DNA of 64,000 nt from Oscillospiraceae bacterium. GTDB lineage: Bacteria > Bacillota > Clostridia > Oscillospirales > Oscillospiraceae. A program made the translations under genes and the position numbers. The notes under the pieces are model-generated. The model made no database searches, had not been told where the DNA came from, and saw nothing but the letters and a program-made list of their open reading frames with translations. Location: contig CAJTFN010000007.1 of NCBI GenBank assembly GCA_910575815.1, positions 124,001-188,000 of the forward strand, given 5' to 3'. Below, in pieces: positions 16,939-25,514 of this stretch (its first letter is position 1; every line of letters starts with the position of its first letter).

Positions 16939-18300
16939 ATGCGCCGGCTGTATGCCTTTGCCCTGGTGTTGGTCTGCCTGCTGGCCCTAACCGCCTGCGG
17001 CGGCGAGACCGGCGGGCCGGATCCTGTTCCGGATCCTCCCCCTCCGGAGAACGACGAGGCGGTAACCGTCTATGACTGCGGCGGGCTGAGCGTAGCCCTG
17101 CCCACCGAACACCTGGACCTCCTGCGGGTAGATACGGACTTCCCCGACGCTGAGGAGAGCTGGAAGCCCCTGATCTCCGTTTACGAAAAAGCCTCCTACG
17201 AGGCGGCCATGGAGGACTTCGGCGGCGAGGGCGGCTTCCTCTTCGGCTTTCTGGCGATGGACCAGGCGGCCTTTGAGCAGCACATCAGCTCCGACGGCTC
17301 CGGCATCGACGTGTTTGCCACCGACGGCGAGCGGTACTACGCCTACACCTACCCCACCGACGTGCAGTTTTATCGTTCAGACGCCGGTACCCTTCCGGAC
17401 CACCCGGACTGGGAAATCTGGGAGAAGCTAAATGAAATCGGCCCCCAGGTCCGGGAGGACTTCCTCGTCCGCAACGGCCTCCAATCCTTCAACATTCAGG
17501 ACTTTCTAAACCGACAGACAGACGGCGGGGACGGCGTCTGGGTGCAATACTACCCCTATTTCGTCAAGGATGGGGACACCCGCATCTACGACCAGCTTCT
17601 CCTCCGCCAGCCCGCCGGGCAGGGCGAGGGAGGCCTCTGGGCCGTGGAGCAGTGGCTGGATGTGTGGGGCTCCCAGTACCTCTACTTCCCCGACACCGGC
17701 AAGCCCGCCGCCGAGCACTACGCGGAACTGCAAGAGGCCTGCGACGCTGGGGAGTATCCGGAGCTGCTGACCCCCGTGGGGGCGGCGGAGGCCTTTGTAA
17801 AGGACTATTTCGGCCACGAGACCGCCGAGGGTAGCTTTGAGCGGGTCCCGGAGGTGGACCAGGGCTACATGGAGCGGAACCAGCGCCTCCAGCAGCTGGT
17901 GTTGGACCTGGAATTCCGGCCGGAGGACGTGGGCGATATGGACCTTCTAAACTGCGTGGGCGACGCCACGGGGGACAACTGGGGCGTTCTGGGCCGGTTC
18001 ATGTACGGCTCCGACTGGTTCAATCCCCTGATGGACGCCGTGGCGGAAGCCGCCGTGGGCGAAGGCCAGCAAACCCGAAATCAGGCCGTCATGGCCTGCT
18101 TCCTGGCTACCCAGAATACCCTGTCCGATTTTTCCACGCCTTTGGGAGACGTGCTCCGCCGTCAGTGCGGCGCGGATCCGGATGCCTTTGACGCAGCCAT
18201 GGAGGAATTCTCTCAGGAGGAACAGGCCCTTCTCACCCCCTACCGCAGCGGCCCTGCCGGCGGGAATTCGCCGATGGCCGCGGACGCGTCCGGCGGCTGA
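16939..18300 (+). CDS. Secreted lipoprotein of unknown function, 453 aa
   Basis: The protein has a lipoprotein signal peptide with lipobox LTAC (Cys about residue 22), a short Pro/Asp linker, then a large extracytoplasmic domain rich in Asp, Glu, Tyr and Trp. No family was recognised. The first third (VYDCGGLSVALPTEHLDLLRVD) resembles small beta-sandwich parts found in many Clostridia lipoproteins. ATG at 16939 is preceded by AAAGGAG (16924-16930); the TTG at 16933 is rejected. It stands alone, between divergent polA and downstream ridA. Confidence 0.8.
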   Translation: MRRLYAFALVLVCLLALTACGGETGGPDPVPDPPPPENDEAVTVYDCGGLSVALPTEHLDLLRVDTDFPDAEESWKPLISVYEKASYEAAMEDFGGEGGFLFGFLAMDQAAFEQHISSDGSGIDVFATDGERYYAYTYPTDVQFYRSDAGTLPDHPDWEIWEKLNEIGPQVREDFLVRNGLQSFNIQDFLNRQTDGGDGVWVQYYPYFVKDGDTRIYDQLLLRQPAGQGEGGLWAVEQWLDVWGSQYLYFPDTGKPAAEHYAELQEACDAGEYPELLTPVGAAEAFVKDYFGHETAEGSFERVPEVDQGYMERNQRLQQLVLDLEFRPEDVGDMDLLNCVGDATGDNWGVLGRFMYGSDWFNPLMDAVAEAAVGEGQQTRNQAVMACFLATQNTLSDFSTPLGDVLRRQCGADPDAFDAAMEEFSQEEQALLTPYRSGPAGGNSPMAADASGG

Positions 18301-18344
18301 AGGCCCCGAGTTTCCGGAGAGGTTCACCTGTTCAAAAACACCAC

Positions 18345-18373
18345 TTGCAATTTCTCCCGGTTTAGGGTACAGT
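18345..18373 (+). promoter_or_regulatory. ridA promoter
   Basis: TTGCAA (18345-18350), 17 bases, TACAGT (18368-18373), 36 bases before the ridA start codon and after the lipoprotein gene stop. Confidence 0.65.
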
Positions 18374-18408
18374 AGAAGCAACCACAAACGAAAAGGAGAA
18401 CAACCGCT

Positions 18409-18777
18409 ATGAACGTTTTGGAAACCAAGAACGCCCCCGGCGCCATCGGCCCCTATTCCCAGGGCTACGAGGTCAACGGCTTTGTCTACACCTCCGGCCA
18501 GATCCCCGTGGACCCCGCCACCGGCGCTGTTCCCGAGGGCATCGCCGCCCAGGCGGAGCAGAGCTGCAAGAACGTGGGTGCCATTCTGGAGAGCGCCGGC
18601 GTTGGCTTTGGCCAGGTCTTCAAGACCACCTGCTTTCTGGCCGACATGGGTGACTTCGCCGCTTTCAACGAGGTCTACGCCAAATTCTTCACCTCCAAGC
18701 CCGCCCGCTCCTGCGTGGCGGTGAAGGATCTGCCCAAGGGCGTCCTCTGCGAGATTGAGGCCATTGCCGCGAAATAA
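18409..18777 (+). CDS. ridA: RidA family reactive intermediate deaminase
   Basis: The 122-aa protein hydrolyses reactive enamine/imine intermediates made by PLP enzymes to 2-keto acids. It has the family features IGPYSQG (residues 13-19), SGQIPVDPATG, and the substrate-binding arginine in the C-terminal region PARSCVAVKDLP, then CEIEAIA. Length and motifs match the archetypal RidA group. It has its own promoter and is followed by hairpins and the 120-bp repeat array. Confidence 0.95.
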   Translation: MNVLETKNAPGAIGPYSQGYEVNGFVYTSGQIPVDPATGAVPEGIAAQAEQSCKNVGAILESAGVGFGQVFKTTCFLADMGDFAAFNEVYAKFFTSKPARSCVAVKDLPKGVLCEIEAIAAK

Positions 18778-18786
18778 CAAAATACT

Positions 18787-18810
18787 GCCCCCTCCGGGTT
18801 CGGAGGGGGC
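18787..18810 (+). terminator. GC-rich hairpin after ridA
   Basis: Arms GCCCCCTCCG (18787-18796) and CGGAGGGGGC (18801-18810) with a GGTT loop, ten bases after the ridA stop. There is no T tract directly after it, so it may act with the next hairpin. Confidence 0.6.
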
Positions 18811-19173
18811 GCTGCTCAAGCTGGCGAAAAAATTTTTCGCCAGCTTGAGCATGTTTTTCCGGCCTTCTTCGAAGCCTGGAAATACTTCTGATTAAAAACG
18901 AGAGAACCCCCCTGATGGGTTTCTCTCGTAGCTCTCAGGCTGGCGAAAATTCTTTTTCGACAGCCTGAGCAAGCTTTTCCGGTCTTCTTCGAAGCCCGGA
19001 AATACTTCTGATTAAAAACGAGAGAAACCCCCTGATGGGTTTCTCTCGTAGCTCTCAGGCTGGCGAAAATTCTTTTTCGACAGCCTGAGCAAGCTTTTCC
19101 GGTCTTCTTCGAAGCCCGGAAAAACTTCTGATTAAAAACGAGAGAAACCCCTGATGGGTTTCTCTCGTAGCTC
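18811..19173. repeat. Tandem array of a 120-bp unit with two hairpins per unit
   Basis: Units start at 18851, 18971 and 19091, exactly 120 bp apart. The first two are complete and differ at few positions; the third ends after about 83 bp, and the 40 bp before the first (18811-18850) match the unit's end. Each unit holds a hairpin with arm CGAGAGAAACCC and a second hairpin, arm CTCAGGCTG with GGCGAAAA inside. The unit is 40 codons long and the minus strand stays open through all copies, giving a 40-residue repeat. The array lies between convergent ridA and the peptidase gene. Confidence 0.9.
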
Positions 19174-19209
19174 TTTTCCTTTCTGGTCTCTTTCAGACTG
19201 TGCTCTTTG

Positions 19210-20418
19210 TTATTTCGGATTGTTCGCCAAAGCGGCGGTAACGCCCAGATAGCCCACAATGCCCTCTTCCATCATTTCGATGGAAATGCTGTCCTCCACC
19301 GTGTGGCACAGCCGCTCCTCCGCCGGAGAATAACCCAGGCACTTCACACCCTTGGCAGCCAGATGGCCGGTGTCCGTGGCCAAATCCCAGGCCTTGATGC
19401 CGATGGGATGGCCCACCGCCTCCTCGATGGCGGCCTTGGCCTGGATCACATGGGGGTCATCCTCTCGAACCAGGAAGGGATACTCGCCCTGATACCCCCG
19501 GTCCTCTACGCCGGTATAGGTGGTCAGGGGGAAGTACAGAATCTCCGCCTTGGCCGTGACACCGGCCACGGACCCCTGGCACCGTTCCAGGGCCTTCTCC
19601 ATCTTGGCCTGCACCCGGTCTTCGGTGTCCTCGCCGGTCTGGCGGTAGTCCAGATAGACCACCACCTCCCCGGGGATGACATTGGTCCCCTTTTCCGAGG
19701 ACTCAATCTTCGTCACGCACATGGAGGACTTGCCAAAGAGCTCATCCCTGCCCAGCTCCACCTTGTCCAGCTCCGGCAGGAGGAACTTCAAATAGTCGAA
19801 GGGATTGCATCCCAGGTCCGGCCGGGAGGCGTGGCAGGACTTTCCGGTGATGGTGATCCGGACACAGCAGCGGCCCCGGCTGCCGATGCTGAGATTGTTC
19901 TCCGTGGCCTCGCCGATGATGGCGTAGTCCGTCAGCATCCGGTTCTCCCGGGTCTGCACCATAGTGCCGAAGCCCGCGATCTCCTCGGCGATGACGCAGG
20001 AGGTCACCACGTCGCCCTTGGGCAGCAGCCCCGCCTCCCGGAGGAGAATCGGGGTGTAAATCTGAATAGCCATGGTGCCCTTGGTGTCCGAAGCCCCCCG
20101 GCCCCAGATCCGCCCCTCCTCGATGACGCCGCCGTAGGGCGGGCGCTTCCAGCGGGCAGGGTCCCCGGCGTCCACCACATCCATATGGCAGTTGAGCGTG
20201 ACGGAACAGCCGCCTCCGGTCCCCCGCACCGTGCCAAAGACGCTGCCGTAGCGGTCCACGGCCACCTCGTCATAGCCCAGGGTCCGCATTTTCTCCTGGA
20301 CGTAAGCCGCCATTTCTCCCTCGTGGAGGGATTGGGAGTTGATCTGAATCAGCTCCGACGCGGTTTTCACGATCTCGTCCTTGTACTTTGCCGCAATGGC
20401 CTGCATGATCTCTCTCAT
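19210..20418 (-). CDS. M20-family zinc peptidase/deacylase (ArgE/DapE/YgeY-like)
   Basis: The 402-aa enzyme has the M20 metal-site pattern: NCHMDVVDAGD (about residues 76-86), GRGASDTKGTMA (about 107-118), AEEIAGFG with the catalytic Glu, and the final histidine in ERLCHTVEDSI. The dimerisation domain lies in the middle (about 175-290). It removes an acyl or aminoacyl group from an unknown small substrate; YgeY-type hydrolases are the closest resemblance, from memory. It is the last gene after gpsA, 63 bases apart, probably in the same operon. Confidence 0.87.
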   Translation of the reverse strand: MREIMQAIAAKYKDEIVKTASELIQINSQSLHEGEMAAYVQEKMRTLGYDEVAVDRYGSVFGTVRGTGGGCSVTLNCHMDVVDAGDPARWKRPPYGGVIEEGRIWGRGASDTKGTMAIQIYTPILLREAGLLPKGDVVTSCVIAEEIAGFGTMVQTRENRMLTDYAIIGEATENNLSIGSRGRCCVRITITGKSCHASRPDLGCNPFDYLKFLLPELDKVELGRDELFGKSSMCVTKIESSEKGTNVIPGEVVVYLDYRQTGEDTEDRVQAKMEKALERCQGSVAGVTAKAEILYFPLTTYTGVEDRGYQGEYPFLVREDDPHVIQAKAAIEEAVGHPIGIKAWDLATDTGHLAAKGVKCLGYSPAEERLCHTVEDSISIEMMEEGIVGYLGVTAALANNPK

Positions 20419-20481
20419 GTTGTTCTCCTTCCCGTAACTCCCGGCGGGCCGCTCTTCAAGCCCGCGCTTTCCTCAAAGGCT

Positions 20482-21486
20482 TCACAGCCAGGTGGTACCC
20501 AGCAGCTCGTCCTTTCCAGTTCGTCCCATCAGCTCCGACACCACGTCCCGGGCCCGTTTTCCCCGGTACAGCACCTCGTAGGCACAGCGGCAGATGGGCA
20601 TCTCCACACCCTCCCGCTCCGCCAGCTGGCAGACGCTCTCGGCGGCGTAGTAGCCTTCCACCACCGCGCCCACCTCCTCCATGGCCTCCTCAACGGATTT
20701 CCCCTGGCCGATGAGGATGCCCGCCCGGTTGTTCCGGGAGTGCAGGGAGGTGCAGGTGACAATCAGGTCCCCCATGCCCGCAAGGCCCCCGAAGGTCCGG
20801 CGCTGGCCCCCCATGTGCTCCCCCAGGCGGGTGATCTCCGCCATGGCCCGGGTCATCAGCAGGGCCTTGGTGTTGTCCTGAAAGCCCAGCCCTGCGCAGA
20901 TGCCGCAGCTGAGGGCAATGACGTTTTTCAGCGCCGCCGCCAGCTCCACGCCCACGATGTCATAGCTGGTGTAGACCCGGAAGCAGTCGTTCATAAAGGC
21001 GTCCTGAACGAACCGGGCGGTCTCTCGCTCCGGACAGGCCGCCACGCAGCCCGTGGGCAGCCGGAGGCCCACCTCCTCCGCATGAGAGGGCCCCGACAGG
21101 GCCGCGATCCGGCAGCGTCCGCCGGCGGCCTCCCGGAAAACCTGGCTCATGCGGAGATTCGTGTCCCGCTCAATGCCCTTGGAGACGCTGACCACCACGG
21201 TTTCCGGCTTCAGAAATGGGGCGGCCTTCCGCCCTGTCTCCCGGACGGCGAAGGAGGGCGGCGCGCTGACCACCAAGTCCGCCCCCCTCAAGCAGTTCAG
21301 GTCTCCGGTGATGTGGAGCTCCTCCGGCAGGGACACGCCTTTCAACAGGGGATTTTCCCGGGTTCTTGCCAGCTCCTCCGCCTTGGCGGGATTCCGGGAC
21401 CAGAGGGTCACGTCGTGCCCGTTGTCCAGCAGCACCAGGGCCAGGGCCGTGCCCCAGCCGCCGCTGCCCAGCACCACCGCTTTCAT
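20482..21486 (-). CDS. gpsA: NAD(P)H-dependent glycerol-3-phosphate dehydrogenase
   Basis: The 334-aa enzyme makes sn-glycerol-3-phosphate for phospholipids. It opens with the Rossmann motif VLGSGGWGTALA, has the catalytic lysine in AALKNVIALSCG (about 190) and the C-terminal TFGGLAGMGDLIVTC. Full length. ATG at 21486 overlaps the plsY stop as ATGA, so the glycerol-phosphate producer and the acyltransferase that uses it are translated together. Confidence 0.95.
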   Translation of the reverse strand: MKAVVLGSGGWGTALALVLLDNGHDVTLWSRNPAKAEELARTRENPLLKGVSLPEELHITGDLNCLRGADLVVSAPPSFAVRETGRKAAPFLKPETVVVSVSKGIERDTNLRMSQVFREAAGGRCRIAALSGPSHAEEVGLRLPTGCVAACPERETARFVQDAFMNDCFRVYTSYDIVGVELAAALKNVIALSCGICAGLGFQDNTKALLMTRAMAEITRLGEHMGGQRRTFGGLAGMGDLIVTCTSLHSRNNRAGILIGQGKSVEEAMEEVGAVVEGYYAAESVCQLAEREGVEMPICRCAYEVLYRGKRARDVVSELMGRTGKDELLGTTWL

Positions 21487-22142
21487 GTTCCGCCCTCCTT
21501 TTTCTTGTGGAAGGAGAGCTTCCGCTCCGTGCCGTGGAGCAGCCGCTCCGCGTTGCCCCGGTGCTTCCAGACCACCAGCCCCCCAAGGAGGAAGGCCAGA
21601 AGCACGATCCGGACATTCGGGTAGCAGTACCAGCTGACAAACGGGAAGCTGGCCCCGGCCCACAAGGAGCCCAGGGACACATACCGGGTCAGGACCGTCA
21701 GAATCAGGAAGCCCCCCCAGACCACCAGGGCAATGCGCCAGTCGATCATCAGCGCCACCGTGCCTCCGGAGAGGATTCCTTTTCCCCCCTTGAAATGGAA
21801 CATGCAGGGGAACATGTGGCCCAGCAGGCAGAAGAGCGCCGCGTAATACTTGCCCAAAACCGGGTCCCAGGCAAAGAGCCAGCTTCCCAGCAGCACGGCG
21901 AGCACCGCTTTCAGCACATCACAGAGGATGACCACAAACGTCAGCCCGCCGCCGAAGGTCCGGTGGAAATTCGTCAGTCCCGCGTTGCCGCTGCCGTGGC
22001 TACGGATGTCATTCCGCAGGATATACTTGGACACAATCACCGCACCGTTGAAGCAGCCCAGAAAATAGGACCCCACTGCTACGGCGATCATGACCAGAGT
22101 CAGCTCCAGTCCCGAAGGAGCCATGTAGATCAAACCCTCCAT
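21483..22142 (-). CDS. plsY: Glycerol-3-phosphate acyltransferase PlsY
   Basis: The 219-aa integral membrane enzyme moves an acyl group from acyl-phosphate to glycerol-3-phosphate. Its three motifs are visible: SHGSGNAGLTN (about 46-56), HMFPCMFHFKGGKG (about 106-119) and the third loop near GGLVVWKHRGNAERL. Five or so membrane helices. It overlaps gpsA and follows a small membrane protein by three bases. Confidence 0.95.
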   Translation of the reverse strand: MEGLIYMAPSGLELTLVMIAVAVGSYFLGCFNGAVIVSKYILRNDIRSHGSGNAGLTNFHRTFGGGLTFVVILCDVLKAVLAVLLGSWLFAWDPVLGKYYAALFCLLGHMFPCMFHFKGGKGILSGGTVALMIDWRIALVVWGGFLILTVLTRYVSLGSLWAGASFPFVSWYCYPNVRIVLLAFLLGGLVVWKHRGNAERLLHGTERKLSFHKKKEGGT

Positions 22143-22145
22143 GCC

Positions 22146-22544
22146 TCAAGCCTCCTGATTCTTTTTTAAATCCGGCGGGAAGACGCGCCCCAGCAGGAAG
22201 CAGCCCGCCGTCAACAGGGTCCCCAGCCCCTGTCCCTTGGGGGAATACGTGACCCACCAGCCAATCCAGCGGCCCAGGAAGACGCTTAGCGCCAGAGCCA
22301 GGGCGTTCCAGACCAGGGCCGCCAGCGTCCAGCGCCAGCCATAGAAACGGTAAAATCTCCGGTAGCCCGGCCTCCCCTGCCAGCGGCCCTCCAACACCCA
22401 CTTGGGCAAGAGCGCCAGGGCGTTGTACCGCCCCAGCAGAAACGCCGCCGCCATGCCGGGAAGCATGCGCAAAAGGAAGCTCAGCCAGGCCACTGCCATG
22501 AGAAACAGGTAAACGGGGAAAAACAGCTTCTCCGCCGGGCTCAC
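22146..22544 (-). CDS. Small membrane protein, 132 aa
   Basis: No family recognised. Three to four hydrophobic segments are seen (about 8-35, 65-90, 98-115), with an Arg/Tyr-rich loop RPGYRRFYRFYGWRW between the first and second. The start is GTG at 22544, overlapping the der stop as GTGA, and plsY begins three bases after its stop. Its fixed place between der and plsY suggests a membrane or envelope role, but this is inference. Confidence 0.75.
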   Translation of the reverse strand: MSPAEKLFFPVYLFLMAVAWLSFLLRMLPGMAAAFLLGRYNALALLPKWVLEGRWQGRPGYRRFYRFYGWRWTLAALVWNALALALSVFLGRWIGWWVTYSPKGQGLGTLLTAGCFLLGRVFPPDLKKNQEA

Positions 22545-23869
22545 GGCTCCTTGTCCCCCCGCTGCCGGACGGAAATGCGGATGGGGGTTCCCTCCAGGCC
22601 AAAGGTATTGCGGATACAGTTTTCCAGGTACCGCTGGTAGGAGAAGTGGAAGAGCTTCGTGTCGTTGCAGAAGATGACGTAGTGTGGCGGCTTCACTCCC
22701 ACTTGGGTCATGTAGTAGATTTTCAGCCGCCGTCCCTTGTCCGTGGGAGGCTGGACCCGGGTCTGGGCGTCCGCCAGCACGTCGTTCAGCATACCGGTGG
22801 TGATGCGGGTGGCCGCCTGATTGCTGACGTAGTCGATGAGCTCGAAGAGCCGGTCCACCCGCTGGCCGGTCTTGGCGGAGATAAAGAGAATGGGGGCGTA
22901 GGCCATGAACGCCAGACCCTTCCGGACGTCCTCCCGCATACGGTCCATGGTCTTGCCGTCCTTTTCCACCAGGTCCCACTTGTTCACAACAATGATGCTG
23001 GCCTTTCCCGCCTCGTGGGCCAGGCCGGCGACCTTGGTGTCCTGCTCCGTAACCCCCTCACAGGCGTCGATCAGGATGAGACAGACGTCCGCCCGCTCGA
23101 TGGCCATGGTGGCCCGGAGCACGCTGTATTTTTCGATGGCCTCCTCCACCTTGCTCTTTCGCCGCAGCCCCGCCGTGTCGATGAAGACAAACTTGCCCTT
23201 GTCGTTCTCAAACCGGGAGTCGATGGCGTCCCGGGTGGTGCCCGCCACGTCGGAGACGATCACCCGCTCCTCCCCCAAAATCCGGTTCACCAGAGAGGAT
23301 TTCCCCGCGTTGGGTTTTCCAATCACCGCCACCTTGATGGCGTCGTCCTCCGGCTCCTCCTCGTCCTGGGGGGGGAAATACTGAAGACAGGCGTCCAGCA
23401 GATCTCCGGTGCCGTGGCCGTGGACGGCGGAGACGGGAATGGGGTCCCCCAGCCCCAGGTTGTAGAACTCATAGAAATCCGGGTCCGGGGCCCCGGTGGA
23501 GTCCATCTTGTTCACCGCCAGGACGATGGGCTTCCCGCTGCGCAGCAGCATGGCCGCCACCTCCTGGTCCGAGGCGGTGAGGCCCGTCCGAATATCCGTC
23601 AGAAAGACAATGACGTTGGCGGTCTCAATGGCGGTCCGGGCCTGATCCCGCATGAACTCCAGAATCTGGTTGTCCGTCCGGGGCTCGATGCCGCCGGTAT
23701 CCACCAGGGTAAAGGCCCGGCCGCACCAGTCGGACTCCCCATAAATGCGGTCCCGCGTAACTCCGGGGGTGTCCTCCACGATGGACAATCGTTTTCCGAT
23801 GATCTTATTGAACAACATGGACTTGCCCACATTGGGGCGGCCCACGATGGCGATGATAGGCTTTGGCAT
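22541..23869 (-). CDS. der: Ribosome-assembly GTPase Der (EngA)
   Basis: The 442-aa protein has two tandem GTPase domains: the first with GRPNVGKSMLFN (about 9-20), DTGGIE and NKMD, the second with GKPNAGKSSLVN (about 182-193), DTAGLRR and NKWD, then the C-terminal KH-like domain. It acts in 50S subunit maturation. ATG at 23869 is preceded by GGAAGGG. It heads the operon with plsY and gpsA, a common Firmicutes arrangement. Confidence 0.96.
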   Translation of the reverse strand: MPKPIIAIVGRPNVGKSMLFNKIIGKRLSIVEDTPGVTRDRIYGESDWCGRAFTLVDTGGIEPRTDNQILEFMRDQARTAIETANVIVFLTDIRTGLTASDQEVAAMLLRSGKPIVLAVNKMDSTGAPDPDFYEFYNLGLGDPIPVSAVHGHGTGDLLDACLQYFPPQDEEEPEDDAIKVAVIGKPNAGKSSLVNRILGEERVIVSDVAGTTRDAIDSRFENDKGKFVFIDTAGLRRKSKVEEAIEKYSVLRATMAIERADVCLILIDACEGVTEQDTKVAGLAHEAGKASIIVVNKWDLVEKDGKTMDRMREDVRKGLAFMAYAPILFISAKTGQRVDRLFELIDYVSNQAATRITTGMLNDVLADAQTRVQPPTDKGRRLKIYYMTQVGVKPPHYVIFCNDTKLFHFSYQRYLENCIRNTFGLEGTPIRISVRQRGDKEP

Positions 23870-23933
23870 ACAGCATCCCTTCCGGCGGCGCAGCCCGGCC
23901 GCCTCATTTTTCGAAACACGTCGTATGCATTTC

Positions 23934-23962
23934 ATTATAACCAAGATACCCCAAAGGCGCAA
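23934..23962 (-). promoter_or_regulatory. der operon promoter
   Basis: On the minus strand TTGCGC (23962-23957), 17 bases, TATAAT (23939-23934). The sequence just after the -10 box, ATACGACGTGT on the minus strand (23927-23917), partly resembles the operator motif of the 45-63 kb regulon; this may be chance. Confidence 0.7.
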
Positions 23963-23988
23963 GGAAAATCTTTCCGGGAATGGGAAAA

Positions 23989-24011
23989 GGCGGAGGCATT
24001 CAGCCTCCGCC
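23989..24011 (-). terminator. Terminator of the GntR-ABC operon
   Basis: Arms GGCGGAGGC and GCCTCCGCC around a five-base loop, followed on the minus strand by a TTTT tract; 11 bases after the permease stop. Confidence 0.8.
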
Positions 24012-24022
24012 CCGAAAAAATC

Positions 24023-24667
24023 TTATTTTCTCCGGCAGTACCCGGCGGCGCTGAGGGCCAGGGACGCCGCCAGCAGCACCGTCAGAACCAGCGCGCCCGC
24101 CAGTAGGGCAAGCGGGAGATTCCCTGTCAGGGACACCAGATCCGCCACGGTCCACCAGCCGTCCTCAAAATTTTTGATGGCGTAAAACATCAGGAAGGCT
24201 AGGGGCAGGCAGGTAAACTGGGCAATTTGGCTTCCAAACCAGTAGTAAAAGGGCAGGCTGAACACCGCGAAGACCGGGGGAACTATGATAGCCGCCACTA
24301 CCGATAGTCCCAGCACCTCCGGCCAAAAGGTCCAGTACATGGCGAAAGCCGCCAGATTCGATACCACGGCCCCCGCGACGCTGACCGGCACCGTCAGCAG
24401 CAAAGCGGCGTACTTCCCCGCCATCACCTTCCCCACGCCCACCGGCATGGTCCGCTGATAGCTCCTCCAGGCCGTCTTCTCCTCCTTCTCCAGGGCTGTG
24501 AGGTGCAGTACGCCCACCATCATATCCAGGGCGAACGAGAACAGCATCCCGGCGTAAGCGCCGCTTTCGGTCGCAAACAGAACCAAAAGCCCCCCCAGCA
24601 CCAGCAGGACGATTTTGTCGATCCCCTTGAAAAACAGGCACAGGTCCTTATAGATCATTCCCCGCAT
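24023..24667 (-). CDS. ABC-2 type permease
   Basis: The 214-aa protein has six hydrophobic segments and the N-terminal MRGMIYKDLCLFFKG common in small ABC-2 permeases that pair with an ATPase under a YtrA-like GntR regulator. It probably forms an exporter of unknown substrate (antibiotic, peptide or lipid). It overlaps the ATPase gene by 13 bases and ends before a terminator. Confidence 0.85.
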   Translation of the reverse strand: MRGMIYKDLCLFFKGIDKIVLLVLGGLLVLFATESGAYAGMLFSFALDMMVGVLHLTALEKEEKTAWRSYQRTMPVGVGKVMAGKYAALLLTVPVSVAGAVVSNLAAFAMYWTFWPEVLGLSVVAAIIVPPVFAVFSLPFYYWFGSQIAQFTCLPLAFLMFYAIKNFEDGWWTVADLVSLTGNLPLALLAGALVLTVLLAASLALSAAGYCRRK

Positions 24668-25512
24668 GACGCTTCCCCCTTGATATAAAACAGCATGATG
24701 TCCTCCAGGGACGCGGCGTCCGCCACGGCCTTGGGATACTTCTTTCCGGCGGCGGAGCGATCCCGGACCAGATACTCCGCGCTGACCCCCGTCTCCCGCC
24801 GGACGATGTAATCCCCCGGCTCCACCTCCGTGCCCTTGCCGCAGCGGAGGATGCCGTATTGGTCCAGAAGCACATCCTTCTCCTCCTCGAAGACGATCTT
24901 CCCCTGGTGGATCAGCACCACATAGTCGGCGATCTTCTGGATATCCGAGGTAATGTGGGAGGAGAAGAACACGGAATGCTCCTCATCCTGGATAAAATCC
25001 AGCAGGATGTCCAGAATCTCGTCCCGGATCACCGGGTCCAGGCCCGCCGTGGCCTCGTCCAGAATCAGCAGCCGGGGCCGGTGGGCCAAGGCGGCAGCAA
25101 TGGACAGCTTCATCTTCATGCCCTTGGAGAAGGTTTTGACCCTCTTCCGCTCCGGCAGAGCGAAGCGCTTCAAATAGCCTCGGTACGCCTGGCCGTCCCA
25201 GACGGAATACACCCCGGAGAGGACTTTTTCCACGTCCAGAGGCGTGAAGGCCTCCGGGAAGTTACAGGCGTCGAACACCACGCCCAGATCGTTTTTCACG
25301 GCGGGGTCGGCATGATCCCGGCCCAGAAGCTCCACGGTCCCGCCGTCTTTTTTTAGGTCGTTTAAAATCAGGCGGATGGTGGTGCTCTTCCCCGCGCCGT
25401 TCTCGCCGATGAAGCCCACGACATGGCCCTGGGGCACCTGAAAGGACACGTGGTCCAAGGTGAAGCCCGGGAAGTTTTTCCAAAGGTCCCGAACCAAAAT
25501 GCTGTGTTCCAT
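24655..25512 (-). CDS. ABC transporter ATP-binding protein
   Basis: The 285-aa ATPase has Walker A GENGAGKST (about 37-45), a YtrB-like signature TFSKGMKMKLSIA, Walker B LLILDEATAGLDP and the switch histidine in FFSSHITSD. The C-terminal 70 residues form the usual extra domain of ABC-2-type ATPases. I use ATG at 25512 because AAGGAG lies 7 bases upstream; a TTG at 25518 overlaps the regulator stop but sits on that site. It pairs with the following permease. Confidence 0.92.
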   Translation of the reverse strand: MEHSILVRDLWKNFPGFTLDHVSFQVPQGHVVGFIGENGAGKSTTIRLILNDLKKDGGTVELLGRDHADPAVKNDLGVVFDACNFPEAFTPLDVEKVLSGVYSVWDGQAYRGYLKRFALPERKRVKTFSKGMKMKLSIAAALAHRPRLLILDEATAGLDPVIRDEILDILLDFIQDEEHSVFFSSHITSDIQKIADYVVLIHQGKIVFEEEKDVLLDQYGILRCGKGTEVEPGDYIVRRETGVSAEYLVRDRSAAGKKYPKAVADAASLEDIMLFYIKGEASCGE

Positions 25513-25514
25513 AG

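Noticed and set aside
18811-19173. CRISPR array
   Set aside because: The units are 120 bp long and nearly identical throughout, with no short repeats separated by unique spacers, and no cas genes are near.
18816-19259. A 147-codon repetitive protein on the minus strand
   Set aside because: The frame begins inside the peptidase gene and has no clear start site; open reading through the repeats follows from the 120-bp length being a multiple of three.
23917-23927. A copy of the regulon motif after the der promoter
   Set aside because: Only 8 of 11 positions match, and der is a housekeeping GTPase. It is kept as a warning about chance matches rather than as a regulon site.
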